A stretch of DNA of 51,106 nucleotides, taken from positions 1 to 51,106 of the forward strand of contig CAYYNT010000026.1 of assembly GCA_964473155.1 (NCBI GenBank), in the 5' to 3' direction. The notes under the pieces were generated by a model. The model was not told where the DNA came from. It did not search any database and saw nothing but the letters and a program-made list of their open reading frames with translations. The stretch comes from JAJFUG01 sp964473155. Lineage in GTDB: Bacteria > Gemmatimonadota > Glassbacteria > GWA2-58-10. Shown here one piece after another: positions 41,577 to 48,948 of this stretch (position 1 is its first letter; each line of letters starts with the position of its first letter). The position numbers and the translations under genes were made by a program.

Positions 41577-43100
41577 TCACTGAGCCTGGGCAAGTTTTTT
41601 CAGCAGGGCCAGCAGATCAAAAACATCGACTTTCCCGTTGCTGTCCAGGTCTCCGCTCCTGTCTCCGGAACCGGGGTTCCCGAGCTGCTTAAGAAGAGCC
41701 AGGAGGTCAAAGACATCCACTTTCCCGTCGGCGTTCAGATCGCCGGAAGGAATCACCCGGAACGTGAAAGCGCTTGAGGCGGTGTGACGGCCCGTATCCG
41801 AGATGTCCACGAAATAATTTATTTTCGAGCCTGCCGACTGTCCGGGGATGGAGGCGCTGTATTCAGTTGTTCCGGGCGTGTTCAGCATATCGATGGAGTT
41901 CGAGACGCCGCCCTCGACAGACCAGAACAGCCTGGCAGAGAGCGGGAAGTTGTCCACCGCCCCGGCTTTGATGACATAAGGGCCGGAAGTGCCGGATGTA
42001 TTGCCGTAATCGTTGACCGAAAGAAGCACGGGGGCGGCGGTGTCCTTTGCGGTTGAATCGGAAAGAGGGACGAAATCGGCCACGCACGCTGAATCCAGGG
42101 CCAGGCTGTCCTGGCTGCCGTCGATGTAAAACCGGATGTTCTTTTTCTCCGCCACGCTGGAGTAGACCAGGCCGAAAGCCTGCCCCTTCGAGTCTGTCGG
42201 GGCGGAGGGCTGGATGATGCGGACCCCGGATTCGGGGACCGCCTGTATTTGTAATGTCCTGCCGGGCAGGGGATCCCTTTTCCTGTCGTACAGGGTGAGC
42301 CGCACCACGGAGGCGCAAGGCTCTCCGGCCCTGACCGGAGAGACGGCGCTGATCCGTCCGTGCAGGATCGCCTGTTCGTTTGCCATCGGCAGGTTTCCAA
42401 GGTCCTGGAACCCGGATGAGCTGGTGGCGGTGAGAAGGGCGCTGCTGGATATTCCTCCCGCGACGGTGCGAAGGAGCTGAACGGTCATCCAGGTCTGACC
42501 GGGACGGTAGCTGAACAAACCGCCATTGCTTTTGCGATAGTTTGCCACGTTATGCTGAAACACTCCGTCGACGCCCGTTAGCGTGGTGAACCACATCGTG
42601 CTGTCCACGATTGTGGACCCGTCCAAACCGGTGCGTATCGATTTGAGATAGGAGCGCACCAACACCCGCTCCAGCGGCTGATCGCCCGGGCTGCCAGTCA
42701 CCCGCCCGATCAGCAGTATCTGGTCCAGCGATATCATCTGTGAGAAAGTGCGGACCGAATCCAGCTCCGTGGGGCTGACCGCGTATTCCTTCCCGTCACT
42801 GCGGACTTTGTAGTAATAAGTGGCGTTCTGGTCCAGATACAGGAGCTGGACATAATGCACGACTGTCGGCTTGCCGGGAAGGGTGGAGTCGCCCATGACC
42901 TTGTCCAGTGCGGCGCTGTTCTTGCCGTAAAGGACAACGTTGTCCGTGGTGGGACGGCTGGTGCGCCAGGATATCACCATGGAGTTGCCGGTATGATTCG
43001 ACATCAGCAGGTCGGTTATCTGGACCGGATCGGACTGCGCGGGCAGGGGCGCGACGCTACAGACAGTTATGAACGCGACAGCTAACAGGCGAAATCTCAT
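41577..43100 (-). CDS. secreted FN3-like protein with double dockerin
   Basis: A 507-residue exported protein from the ATG at 43100 (an upstream in-frame ATG at 43148 would put residues before the signal peptide). Signal RLLAVAFITVCSVAPLPAQS, an N-terminal fibronectin-III/phosphatase-N-like module (MVISWRTSRPTTDNVVLYGK, TYYYKVRSDG), Ig-like central parts, and a C-terminal pair of calcium-binding F-hand repeats (GDLNADGKVDVFDLLALLKQ and GDLDSNGKVDVFDLLALLKK). The two repeats are a complete dockerin-like module. Probably surface-exposed or secreted; no catalytic motif is evident. Confidence 0.82.
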   Translation of the reverse strand: MRFRLLAVAFITVCSVAPLPAQSDPVQITDLLMSNHTGNSMVISWRTSRPTTDNVVLYGKNSAALDKVMGDSTLPGKPTVVHYVQLLYLDQNATYYYKVRSDGKEYAVSPTELDSVRTFSQMISLDQILLIGRVTGSPGDQPLERVLVRSYLKSIRTGLDGSTIVDSTMWFTTLTGVDGVFQHNVANYRKSNGGLFSYRPGQTWMTVQLLRTVAGGISSSALLTATSSSGFQDLGNLPMANEQAILHGRISAVSPVRAGEPCASVVRLTLYDRKRDPLPGRTLQIQAVPESGVRIIQPSAPTDSKGQAFGLVYSSVAEKKNIRFYIDGSQDSLALDSACVADFVPLSDSTAKDTAAPVLLSVNDYGNTSGTSGPYVIKAGAVDNFPLSARLFWSVEGGVSNSIDMLNTPGTTEYSASIPGQSAGSKINYFVDISDTGRHTASSAFTFRVIPSGDLNADGKVDVFDLLALLKQLGNPGSGDRSGDLDSNGKVDVFDLLALLKKLAQAQ

Positions 43101-43174
43101 TTTTATGTTCTCCGGGACTGAAACCTGGTCTATGGCAAATTGGTTCATTCTGTATAAATCGTGAATATCGCTTT

Positions 43175-43204
43175 ATATTATTGCAGTGTTGGGATAAATG
43201 TCAA
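43175..43204 (-). promoter_or_regulatory. minus-strand promoter of FN3/dockerin gene
   Basis: On the minus strand TTGACA (43204-43199) and TAATAT (43180-43175) are 18 bases apart, about 70 bases upstream of the ATG at 43100. The -35 is perfect and the -10 matches in four of six positions. Confidence 0.6.
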
Positions 43205-43356
43205 GCCGTATCCACCTTGAAAAATCAATTCATTATCGGTTGCGGCGGGGTTTGCCTTTAACCGCCGGTTCACTCTTGAGCGCCGGAAAACAGAGCGTTA
43301 TTTTCATTCTGCTGCATATTTCTCCCCGTATTGTAATCCATTTATTTGGAGTGATC

Positions 43357-43560
43357 ATGAACCAGCCGGACGCAAAGAAACTCGAAATGGCCCGCCGCTG
43401 CCTGGAATGCCCGGTCTGCTCGCGCGCCAGGCGCAATCAGCGCGGATTCCTGTTCTGGATGGTCAAGCACGTGGAGGAGGGCCTGTGCCCTTACTGCAAG
43501 GCCTACGAGGAGGTTTACGGCCGGAAGGCGCACGAGCCTGTTCCTGCAGGCGTCGAATGA
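43357..43560 (+). CDS. small zinc-ribbon-like protein
   Basis: A 67-residue protein. Four cysteines in two CxxC pairs (CLECPVCSRAR and GLCPYCKAY) about 30 residues apart suggest a zinc-binding domain. ATG 43357 follows GGAGTGATC; the open frame extends to 43198 but without support. It is on the same strand as thpR, 43 bases ahead. Function unknown. Confidence 0.65.
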   Translation: MNQPDAKKLEMARRCLECPVCSRARRNQRGFLFWMVKHVEEGLCPYCKAYEEVYGRKAHEPVPAGVE

Positions 43561-43603
43561 ATATGGCCGGGCTTGCTCCGGACAGTCTGTTTTCGCGGGA
43601 GGC

Positions 43604-44173
43604 ATGATGCGCACGTTCATAGCGCTTGAGCCATCGGCGGAGCTGCGGACAAGACTCGCGCGGCTCTGCCGCGAGCTGCAGCCTCTGTTTCCCGGAGTGC
43701 GCTGGTCAAGGATGGATAATATACACCTGACATTGCGCTTTCTGGGTGAGATCGATGCCTCGGACCTGGAGCCGTTGATCCAGGCCGTATCCGATGTCGC
43801 CGCGAAGGCATCCCGCCCGGCGCTGCGGGCCGGGCGCGCGGGCTGGTTCGGGTCGCCGCGCGAACCGCGGGTGGTCTGGCTGGGATTGCAGGATAATAAA
43901 GAGCTTGAGGCGCTGGCCGGTGCGCTTGAGACCTCGCTGCTGGCCGCGGGGTTCGGCGCGGCGGACAAGCCGTTCAAGGCGCACCTGACCCTGGCCCGGC
44001 CTAAGAAGGCGCTGCCGCGCCCGGTTGACCGGGCGGCGCTCGAACGCCTGACCGGTGAGGACTGGCCGCTCTGGGAACCGCGCCAGGTTCTGATAATCAA
44101 GAGCACTCTTCTGCCTGAGGGCCCACGGTACGAGACTTTGGCTGCCCTGCCGATAGGCGGAGCCGTGGATTAA
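43604..44173 (+). CDS. thpR: RNA 2',3'-cyclic phosphodiesterase (ThpR)
   Basis: A 189-residue 2H phosphoesterase with both catalytic HxTx motifs: HLTL at residues 41-44 (in NIHLTLRFLGE) and HLTL starting at H127 (in FKAHLTLARPKK). These enzymes hydrolyse 2',3'-cyclic phosphates at RNA ends and were first described as 2'-5' RNA ligases. The N-terminal RTFIALEPS is typical. Two adjacent ATGs (43604, 43607) follow GGGAGG; the second has better spacing. Length fits the family. Confidence 0.92.
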   Translation: MMRTFIALEPSAELRTRLARLCRELQPLFPGVRWSRMDNIHLTLRFLGEIDASDLEPLIQAVSDVAAKASRPALRAGRAGWFGSPREPRVVWLGLQDNKELEALAGALETSLLAAGFGAADKPFKAHLTLARPKKALPRPVDRAALERLTGEDWPLWEPRQVLIIKSTLLPEGPRYETLAALPIGGAVD

Positions 44174-44193
44174 ATGACTGAATGGAGCCGGGT

Positions 44194-44607
44194 ATGAAAT
44201 CGCACGTGAAATATCTCTGGGTCAACACGCCGAAACGCAGGATGTACCTGGACATTACGGACGAGGCCGAGACGGCCCTGGCGGAGAGCGGGATACGCGA
44301 GGGCATGGCCCTGGTCAGCGCGATGCACATTACGGCCGGGGTGTACGTGAACGACCACGAGGACGGGATAATACAGGATATCGACGAGATGCTGGAGCGT
44401 CTGGCGCCACGCGGCCCGGACTACAATCACCACCGCACCGGGGAGGACAATGGGGACGCCCACCTGAAAAGCATCCTGGTCCATCACCAGGTGATTCTGC
44501 CGGTCACCGCGGGCAGGCTGGACCTCGGCCCCTGGCAAAGGGTATTCTACAGCGAGTTTGACGGCTGCCGGAAAAAGAGGGTGATCATTAAAATAATCGG
44601 GGAATGA
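44194..44607 (+). CDS. yjbQ: YjbQ/UPF0047 family protein
   Basis: A 137-residue protein of the YjbQ family, with the conserved SAMHITAGVYVNDHEDGIIQ and YNHHRTGEDNGDAHLKSILV segments and a late LGPWQRVFYSEFDG. The family has been linked to weak thiamine-phosphate synthase activity; its physiological role is unsettled. Histidines in HxTAGVxVND...DAHLK probably bind metal or substrate. The ATG at 44194 follows GGAG; an ATG at 44182 in the same frame is less well placed. Confidence 0.9.
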   Translation: MKSHVKYLWVNTPKRRMYLDITDEAETALAESGIREGMALVSAMHITAGVYVNDHEDGIIQDIDEMLERLAPRGPDYNHHRTGEDNGDAHLKSILVHHQVILPVTAGRLDLGPWQRVFYSEFDGCRKKRVIIKIIGE

Positions 44608-44646
44608 GAAACGCGGACCGCTGTAAGTTTTGGCTCTGATTTTAAG

Positions 44647-44710
44647 CTTATTAAAAAAAGTACCCCCAAATTTTAATAATACATTCTCTTATTAAAAAAT
44701 CTTTAATAAG
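44647..44710. promoter_or_regulatory. AT-rich operator array of four half-sites
   Basis: Two successive perfect inverted repeats: TTATTAAAA (44648-44656) with TTTTAATAA (44671-44679), and CTTATTAAA (44688-44696) with TTTAATAAG (44702-44710). All four half-sites share TTATTAA. They stop ten bases before the ATG of the truncated Fic gene, the position of an autoregulatory operator. Confidence 0.7.
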
Positions 44711-44720
44711 GGTGTGCACG

Positions 44721-44930
44721 ATGCGCAGAGGGCAGACCGGCTACTACGAACCCACCTCCGCTGTCGGCGAGGTTTGCTTCACCGGCCTGAATCAGCCTGC
44801 CGTGATCACGGCGCTGGGCAACTTGGAGCGGCTGGGCATTGTGGCCGAGCTGACCGACCAGAAACGGGGCAAGAATTACGGCCACAAGCAGTACCTGGAC
44901 AAGCTCCAGCAGGGCGCAGAGCCGCTATAA
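44721..44930 (+). pseudogene. internally deleted Fic-family gene
   Basis: The 69-codon frame begins like a Fic protein (MRRGQTGYYEPTSAVGE) and then passes directly into a Fic-type C-terminal winged helix (LNQPAVITALGNLERLGIVA, ending YLDKLQQGAEPL). The catalytic HxFxDGNGR core, normally over 200 residues, is missing, so the original gene (usually about 350-380 codons) has lost its middle in frame. Fic enzymes attach AMP to proteins; this remnant cannot. It could still bind its operator at 44647-44710. It is therefore called a pseudogene, possibly retained as a small DNA-binding protein. Confidence 0.75.
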
Positions 44931-44979
44931 AAATCACAAGTATAATTTCACAAAGTGTTACTGAGCGAGGACATGGAAT

Positions 44980-45666
44980 ATGACCAAGGAACTTTCGTTT
45001 GCTATTCATTTTTATTCTGATTCAAAGGCGCATTATTCGATTGAAATAAAAGATGGCAACTTCGGGCAGGATGAGAGATTAGAGTTGTTACTTATAGGAT
45101 GTTACGCACTGGATGGCTTAGAAAATTTCAATGCAATGTTTCCAGATGTATACATTTTAAGAAAACAATACGCCATAAATCAATTGTTCAAGTATATAGA
45201 CGACTACGATAAACTCAAAGAAAACAATCTGTTTAAACTTCCTTCTTTTTTTCAATATAGCGGAAGGATTGGTAATAAAATTATCGAGATTAAAATAACA
45301 CAAAACGAGGATAATAGTAAAGCATTTATTATTTCCGATAAAAGATTTGGCGTCTTTAGCAGAAAAGAAAAACTCCTGGATTACAAATCAACGGGCTTTG
45401 AGGCTTTATTGTATATGTATTTATCAAAATATATTAATAATCATGCATATCTTAAAAAATTAATTTCGCTATCTGGTCTATGCGTCAATCCTGTTCTGAT
45501 TCCCGCTCTGATGGGGGCTTTTTATGAACAAGGATATGAACTGGATAATGTAACTACTGCGACAATGCTGTTAGATACTATTGACGATCAATTGGCATTA
45601 AGTAATATTTTAAATACATTCAAAATAATAGGCAATGGCGATAACGAGACGGAGGACGAAGAATAG
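44980..45666 (+). CDS. AT-rich orphan protein
   Basis: A 228-residue protein with strikingly AT-rich codons compared with the GC-rich surroundings, which suggests recent transfer. It is soluble, without signal peptide, and has mixed alpha/beta character (ELSFAIHFYSDSKAHYSIEI, then a helix-rich middle and an acidic end GDNETEDEE). I recognise no family. It follows the Fic remnant by 49 bases and ends before a good terminator at 45733, so the two may have arrived together. Confidence 0.65.
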   Translation: MTKELSFAIHFYSDSKAHYSIEIKDGNFGQDERLELLLIGCYALDGLENFNAMFPDVYILRKQYAINQLFKYIDDYDKLKENNLFKLPSFFQYSGRIGNKIIEIKITQNEDNSKAFIISDKRFGVFSRKEKLLDYKSTGFEALLYMYLSKYINNHAYLKKLISLSGLCVNPVLIPALMGAFYEQGYELDNVTTATMLLDTIDDQLALSNILNTFKIIGNGDNETEDEE

Positions 45667-45732
45667 TTATACATAAAAGCCTCTAAAAAAGGAAGATATA
45701 TCCAAAACAAAATACTGTTTGACCATAATTTA

Positions 45733-45755
45733 AAATAGCGCCTTCGTTATTTTTT
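45733..45755 (+). terminator. rho-independent terminator
   Basis: AAATAGCG (45733-45740), loop CCTT, CGTTATTT (45745-45752) with one G-T pair, running into TTT. It ends the AT-rich orphan gene. Confidence 0.65.
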
Positions 45756-45780
45756 GCTTGCGATGTTTTAGAACGCAGCC

Positions 45781-45960
45781 TCAGCGCTCTTTAAGCAGTT
45801 CCAGTGCGAATGTGTAATGCTTCTCTCCCATCTCCCTGGCCGGTTCGATCAGTTTCTCCCAGACTGAATTGACTCTCTCGCCGTACCATTTCCGTCCGGC
45901 GGTGTAATCGAATCCGCGCGCGCTGAACGCATAGTACACCCAGCAGAGCGGCTCGCTGGA
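45781..45960 (-). pseudogene. C-terminal gene fragment
   Basis: An open minus frame of 59 residues bounded by TAG at 45961-45963 upstream and TGA (45781-45783) downstream. It reads as a real protein end (YYAFSARGFDYTAGRKWYGE, then EKLIEPAREMGEKHYTFALE), with a LLKER terminus. No start codon is available, so it is probably the remains of a longer gene. The forward frame over 45930-46079 is also open and protein-like; I cannot tell if it represents a second remnant. Family not recognised. Confidence 0.5.
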
Positions 45961-46141
45961 CTATTACGACGCCTACCGCAGCGAGAGCCTGCCAGCCAGC
46001 CTGATCCAGGCCCGGCTGGTTCCACACCGAGTGGCCGGAGAAGTAAAGGCTGTTTTAGTGTCGACAAATAAAAGGGGATAGATGGAATACCTGTTAATAT
46101 CTCTGTTTTTCTGAACCATAAATTTTTGCTTTCACTTGCAG

Positions 46142-46157
46142 GCGAGGCATGCCTCGC
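46142..46157. repeat. 16-bp REP-like palindrome
   Basis: GCGAGGCA/TGCCTCGC is a perfect palindrome. It is followed by CTACGAAAGG and the first copy of the TATTAACTCCAGG block. A degraded relative lies at about 46303-46324 (GGCGAGACAGGCCGCGCCCC). Confidence 0.6.
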
Positions 46158-46164
46158 TACGAAA

Positions 46165-46470
46165 GGTTATTAACTCCAGGTACGGGGATACAGTCATACC
46201 TCGCTCCTGCCAAATGGAACAAACGCCGGTTCATATCTGTATTATCCGTGCCATCCATCTTTTATCCGTAGCATCCGTGATTCACATCCCGGCGCAAACG
46301 GCGCAGGCGAGACAGGCCGCGCCCCCTACGAAAGGCTATTAACTCCAGGTGCGAGAACAGTATTGTTTTGCAGCCACGGCGCGTGGTTAGTAACTCCAGA
46401 TGCTGGAACAGGATTGTTCCTTGCCAGGAATGGTTATAAAATCCAGGCGAGAATACAGGTTTGCGTCTCA
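46165..46470 (+). repeat. degenerate short tandem repeats
   Basis: Copies of the block GGTTATTAACTCCAGG start at 46165, 46334, 46385 and 46432, the last three about 50 bases apart and followed by similar GAACAGNATTGTT-type sequence. Copies differ at several positions. They occupy the gene-free stretch between the fragment at 45781 and the transposase; no ORF here is convincing. Confidence 0.65.
46233..46284 (+). repeat. 52-bp direct repeat, left copy
   Basis: Contains ATTATCCGTGCCATCC, TTTTATCCGT and ATCCGTGATTCAC. It recurs at 47224-47275 with six mismatches, the two copies flanking the REP-associated transposase in the same orientation. Confidence 0.8.
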
Positions 46471-46474
46471 TCCT

Positions 46475-46522
46475 GGCCCGGCTCTGCCGTAGGGGCGAGA
46501 CCTGTCTCGCCCGGACCATCCA
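46475..46522 (+). repeat. REP-like element, copy 1
   Basis: 48 bases identical to 46771-46818. The core 46493-46512 is a 9-bp inverted repeat (GGGCGAGAC, CT, GTCTCGCCC) of the kind mobilised by REP-associated tyrosine transposases. Confidence 0.8.
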
Positions 46523-46549
46523 GTACAAACAACATAATGCCGCGCTGTC

Positions 46550-47083
46550 TCATCCCGGCAAGGTGAAAGGTCCATCCTGTGCCTCCTTGCGCAGAGGGTT
46601 CAGGGCTATGTATTCCCGCGCCAACTCCAGATCGGTCCGGTTGCGGATTACGTGCTCGTAATAACCCCGCTGCCAGAGACACCTCGTTGATAACCCGGAT
46701 TTACGAATCTCTCTGGTTACAGCAGCCTTGAAAGAGCCGACAACATCCCCGAGTTCCGGTAATTTCCACAGGCCCGGCTCTGCCGTAGGGGCGAGACCTG
46801 TCTCGCCCGGACCATCCAATTCAAACCTCAGAATGCCGTGCAGGTGATCCGGCATTATAACCCAGGCATCCAGCCTGACTCCGGGAAAATGCGCCGGGAG
46901 GTCCAGCCAGTGTTTTTCGATAATCCGTCCGATATCCGACAGGACAACCGAACCGTCTTTCAATAAACCAAAATCAGTCAGCCGCCTGTCCGCGCAGACC
47001 GTGACCATGTACGCGCCCGGAGAGGAATAATCATAATCCCGCAGCCGGATGTTTTTCCTTTGTCTGTTGGTGCAATCAGGCAT
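46550..47083 (-). CDS. REP-associated tyrosine transposase (RAYT)
   Basis: A 177-residue Y1 transposase of the IS200-like TnpA_REP family: NIRLRDYDYSSPGAYMVTVC opening (about residues 12-31), the HUH motif HLHG (in MPDHLHGILRF, about residues 78-88) and the catalytic tyrosine region (WQRGYYEHVIRN, about residues 138-149). These enzymes act on REP palindromes and are domesticated single-copy genes in many genomes. Here a 48-base REP unit (46771-46818) is embedded in frame, encoding 16 extra residues (LDGPGETGLAPTAEPG) after the HUH strand. The C-terminal ALNPLRKEAQ part is intact. Confidence 0.88.
   Translation of the reverse strand: MPDCTNRQRKNIRLRDYDYSSPGAYMVTVCADRRLTDFGLLKDGSVVLSDIGRIIEKHWLDLPAHFPGVRLDAWVIMPDHLHGILRFELDGPGETGLAPTAEPGLWKLPELGDVVGSFKAAVTREIRKSGLSTRCLWQRGYYEHVIRNRTDLELAREYIALNPLRKEAQDGPFTLPG
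46771..46818 (+). repeat. REP-like element, copy 2, inside transposase gene
   Basis: Identical over 48 bases to copy 1 and located within the transposase frame. Core palindrome at 46789-46808. The insert length is a multiple of three and its minus strand has no stop. Confidence 0.82.
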
Positions 47084-47090
47084 TTTCCCT

Positions 47091-47117
47091 CCGGGCGAGA
47101 CAGGTCTCGCCCCTATG
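47091..47117 (-). repeat. REP-like element, copy 3, inverted
   Basis: Reverse orientation of the same core (47093-47112, GGGCGAGAC, AG, GTCTCGCCC) directly upstream of the transposase start, so the gene lies between inverted REP units. Base 47118 to the permease start at 47433 has only the right direct repeat and no gene. Confidence 0.78.
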
Positions 47118-47223
47118 ATAGATAATAGACAGATGGCAATACCTCGTCCCTCTGGATGGTAATATTATCCTTATAAGGGTACATGGTCAAGATACGCCAC
47201 GAAAAGAGTTAAACGCTGGATTA

Positions 47224-47275
47224 TATCTATATTATCCGTGCCATCCTCCTTTTATCCGTGTAATCCGTGATTCAC
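47224..47275 (+). repeat. 52-bp direct repeat, right copy
   Basis: Partner of 46233-46284 (46 of 52 positions equal by eye). Distance between copies is 991 bases. Confidence 0.8.
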
Positions 47276-47432
47276 TTTCCGGGCTGTCTCACCCCCGCCT
47301 TTACACCGTTCTTATTTATTGTCCCCCCGGCAATAAGGTATTATCTTGCCCCGAATTGCTTTTCAATCAATCCAACCCTGGCCGGTCCAGAACCGGCATA
47401 CAATACTCTACCGTCATTCCCGGAGGCAGTTC

Positions 47433-48830
47433 ATGCCGGAGAACAGCACTTCCCCGGTCCAGCTCAAACGAGTTCTCACTCTAAGCGACCTTGTCATCTA
47501 TGGCATCATCCTGATCCAGCCCTGCGCGGCCATGCCGCTGTTCGGTCACGCCAACCAGGAGGCCCAGGGCCATGCAGTGGTCTCGGTGCTCCTGGCCATG
47601 TGCGCCATGTTAATGACCGCGATCAGCTACGGCCGCATGGCCAACCTTTACCCCGCCGCCGGAAGCGCCTACACCTATGTCGGCCGCGGCATTCACCCCA
47701 ATCTCGGCTTCATCACCGGTTTCACCATCTACCTCGATTACCTCATCAACCCCATCATCTGCACCATTTTCTGCGGCAGCGCGGCAAACCAGATGATGCC
47801 GTTCATCCCGACCCAGATGTGGTACATCTTCTTCGCCAGCTTTTTCATCGGGATCAACCTGCGCGGGGTCAAGACCACCAGCCGCTTCAGCTGGATATTG
47901 ATTATAGTGATGAGTATTGTGGTGTTCTGGTACATGGGAGCGGCAATCCAGCACCTGCTGGGTTTGGGCGGTGCTGCCGCCCTGTTCACCACCGAGCCGT
48001 TCTACCATTCCAGCTCATTCTCGCCCGCGGTGATCTTCCAGGGGACCGCCCTGGCCGCGCTCACTTATATCGGGTTCGACGGTCTGACCACGCTGAGCGA
48101 GGAGGTTGAGAATCCACGGCGCAACGTCATGCTCGCCACGGTCATGACCTGCCTCATCACCGGCATCTGGAGCGGAGCGCAAATCTACCTGGCTCAGGTC
48201 TCGGTGCCCTGGTCCAACTGGGAGAGTTTCATCAATGACCTCATGGCCAGGGCTGGAGTGACCGACTACAGCGAGGGCCTGAACCGCGCCATGTTCGGCA
48301 TAGCGAATGTCGTGGGCGGCGCGCCGCTCGAATTTGCGATCACCGTGATCCTGCTCGTGGCCAGCGTGGGCAGTGGAGTGACCGGCCTGACCGGCTGCGT
48401 GCGCGTGATGTACGGCATGGGCCGCGACGGCATGCTGCCCCGGAAATTTTTCGGTCACCTGAGCCCGAAGCACCACATACCCAACTTCAACGTCCTTCTG
48501 ATCGGCGTGGTCGTGCTGATCTTTCCGTTCTTCCTGGATTACGGCCAGTGTGCGCACCTCATCAATTTCGGCGCCCTGCTGGCTTTTGCCCTGGTAAATG
48601 TCGCCGCGATCCGCGAGTACTATTTCAAGAGTGGCGACCGCTCGTGGAGTTCGTTCTTCAAGTATTTCCTTCCTCCCGCCCTGGGAGTGGTGGCCTGTCT
48701 GACCATCTGGACCCACCTGCCGAAACTAACCTTTATCATCGGCGGGACCTGGCTGAGCCTGGGTCTCATCTATCTCGCTTTCCTGACCCGCGGTTTCACC
48801 CGCCGGATCAAGTTGCAGGACGTTTTCTGA
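47433..48830 (+). CDS. APC-family amino-acid permease
   Basis: A 465-residue transporter with about 12 membrane segments. The APC superfamily signature near the start is clear (LTLSDLVIYGIILIQPCAAM, then AISYGRMANLYPAAGSAYTY), and further in is ALAALTYIGFDGLTTLSEEV, the conserved helix with GFD. Members take up amino acids or amines; the substrate cannot be told. The ATG at 47433 has GGAGG seven bases upstream, whereas the open frame begins at 47346. It stands alone, and a strong terminator follows. Confidence 0.9.
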   Translation: MPENSTSPVQLKRVLTLSDLVIYGIILIQPCAAMPLFGHANQEAQGHAVVSVLLAMCAMLMTAISYGRMANLYPAAGSAYTYVGRGIHPNLGFITGFTIYLDYLINPIICTIFCGSAANQMMPFIPTQMWYIFFASFFIGINLRGVKTTSRFSWILIIVMSIVVFWYMGAAIQHLLGLGGAAALFTTEPFYHSSSFSPAVIFQGTALAALTYIGFDGLTTLSEEVENPRRNVMLATVMTCLITGIWSGAQIYLAQVSVPWSNWESFINDLMARAGVTDYSEGLNRAMFGIANVVGGAPLEFAITVILLVASVGSGVTGLTGCVRVMYGMGRDGMLPRKFFGHLSPKHHIPNFNVLLIGVVVLIFPFFLDYGQCAHLINFGALLAFALVNVAAIREYYFKSGDRSWSSFFKYFLPPALGVVACLTIWTHLPKLTFIIGGTWLSLGLIYLAFLTRGFTRRIKLQDVF

Positions 48831-48853
48831 TCGGCCGTCGTATCCGTTGCAAG

Positions 48854-48900
48854 GCCGGGCCGCCGGAGGTTAAATTCAATCCGGCGGCCCGGCTTTTTTT
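48854..48900 (+). terminator. strong rho-independent terminator
   Basis: A perfect 14-bp stem, 48854-48867 (GCCGGGCCGCCGGA) with 48880-48893, a 12-base loop and seven T residues (48894-48900). It ends the permease transcript. Confidence 0.93.
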
Positions 48901-48948
48901 CGGTCCGGGAATCAGGGTTTATGGGAATCCATCATCGAGGGCAGCGCA

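Noticed and set aside
46165..46470. CRISPR array
   Set aside because: Repeats are diverged, spacing is irregular, no spacer-like uniform lengths and no cas genes.
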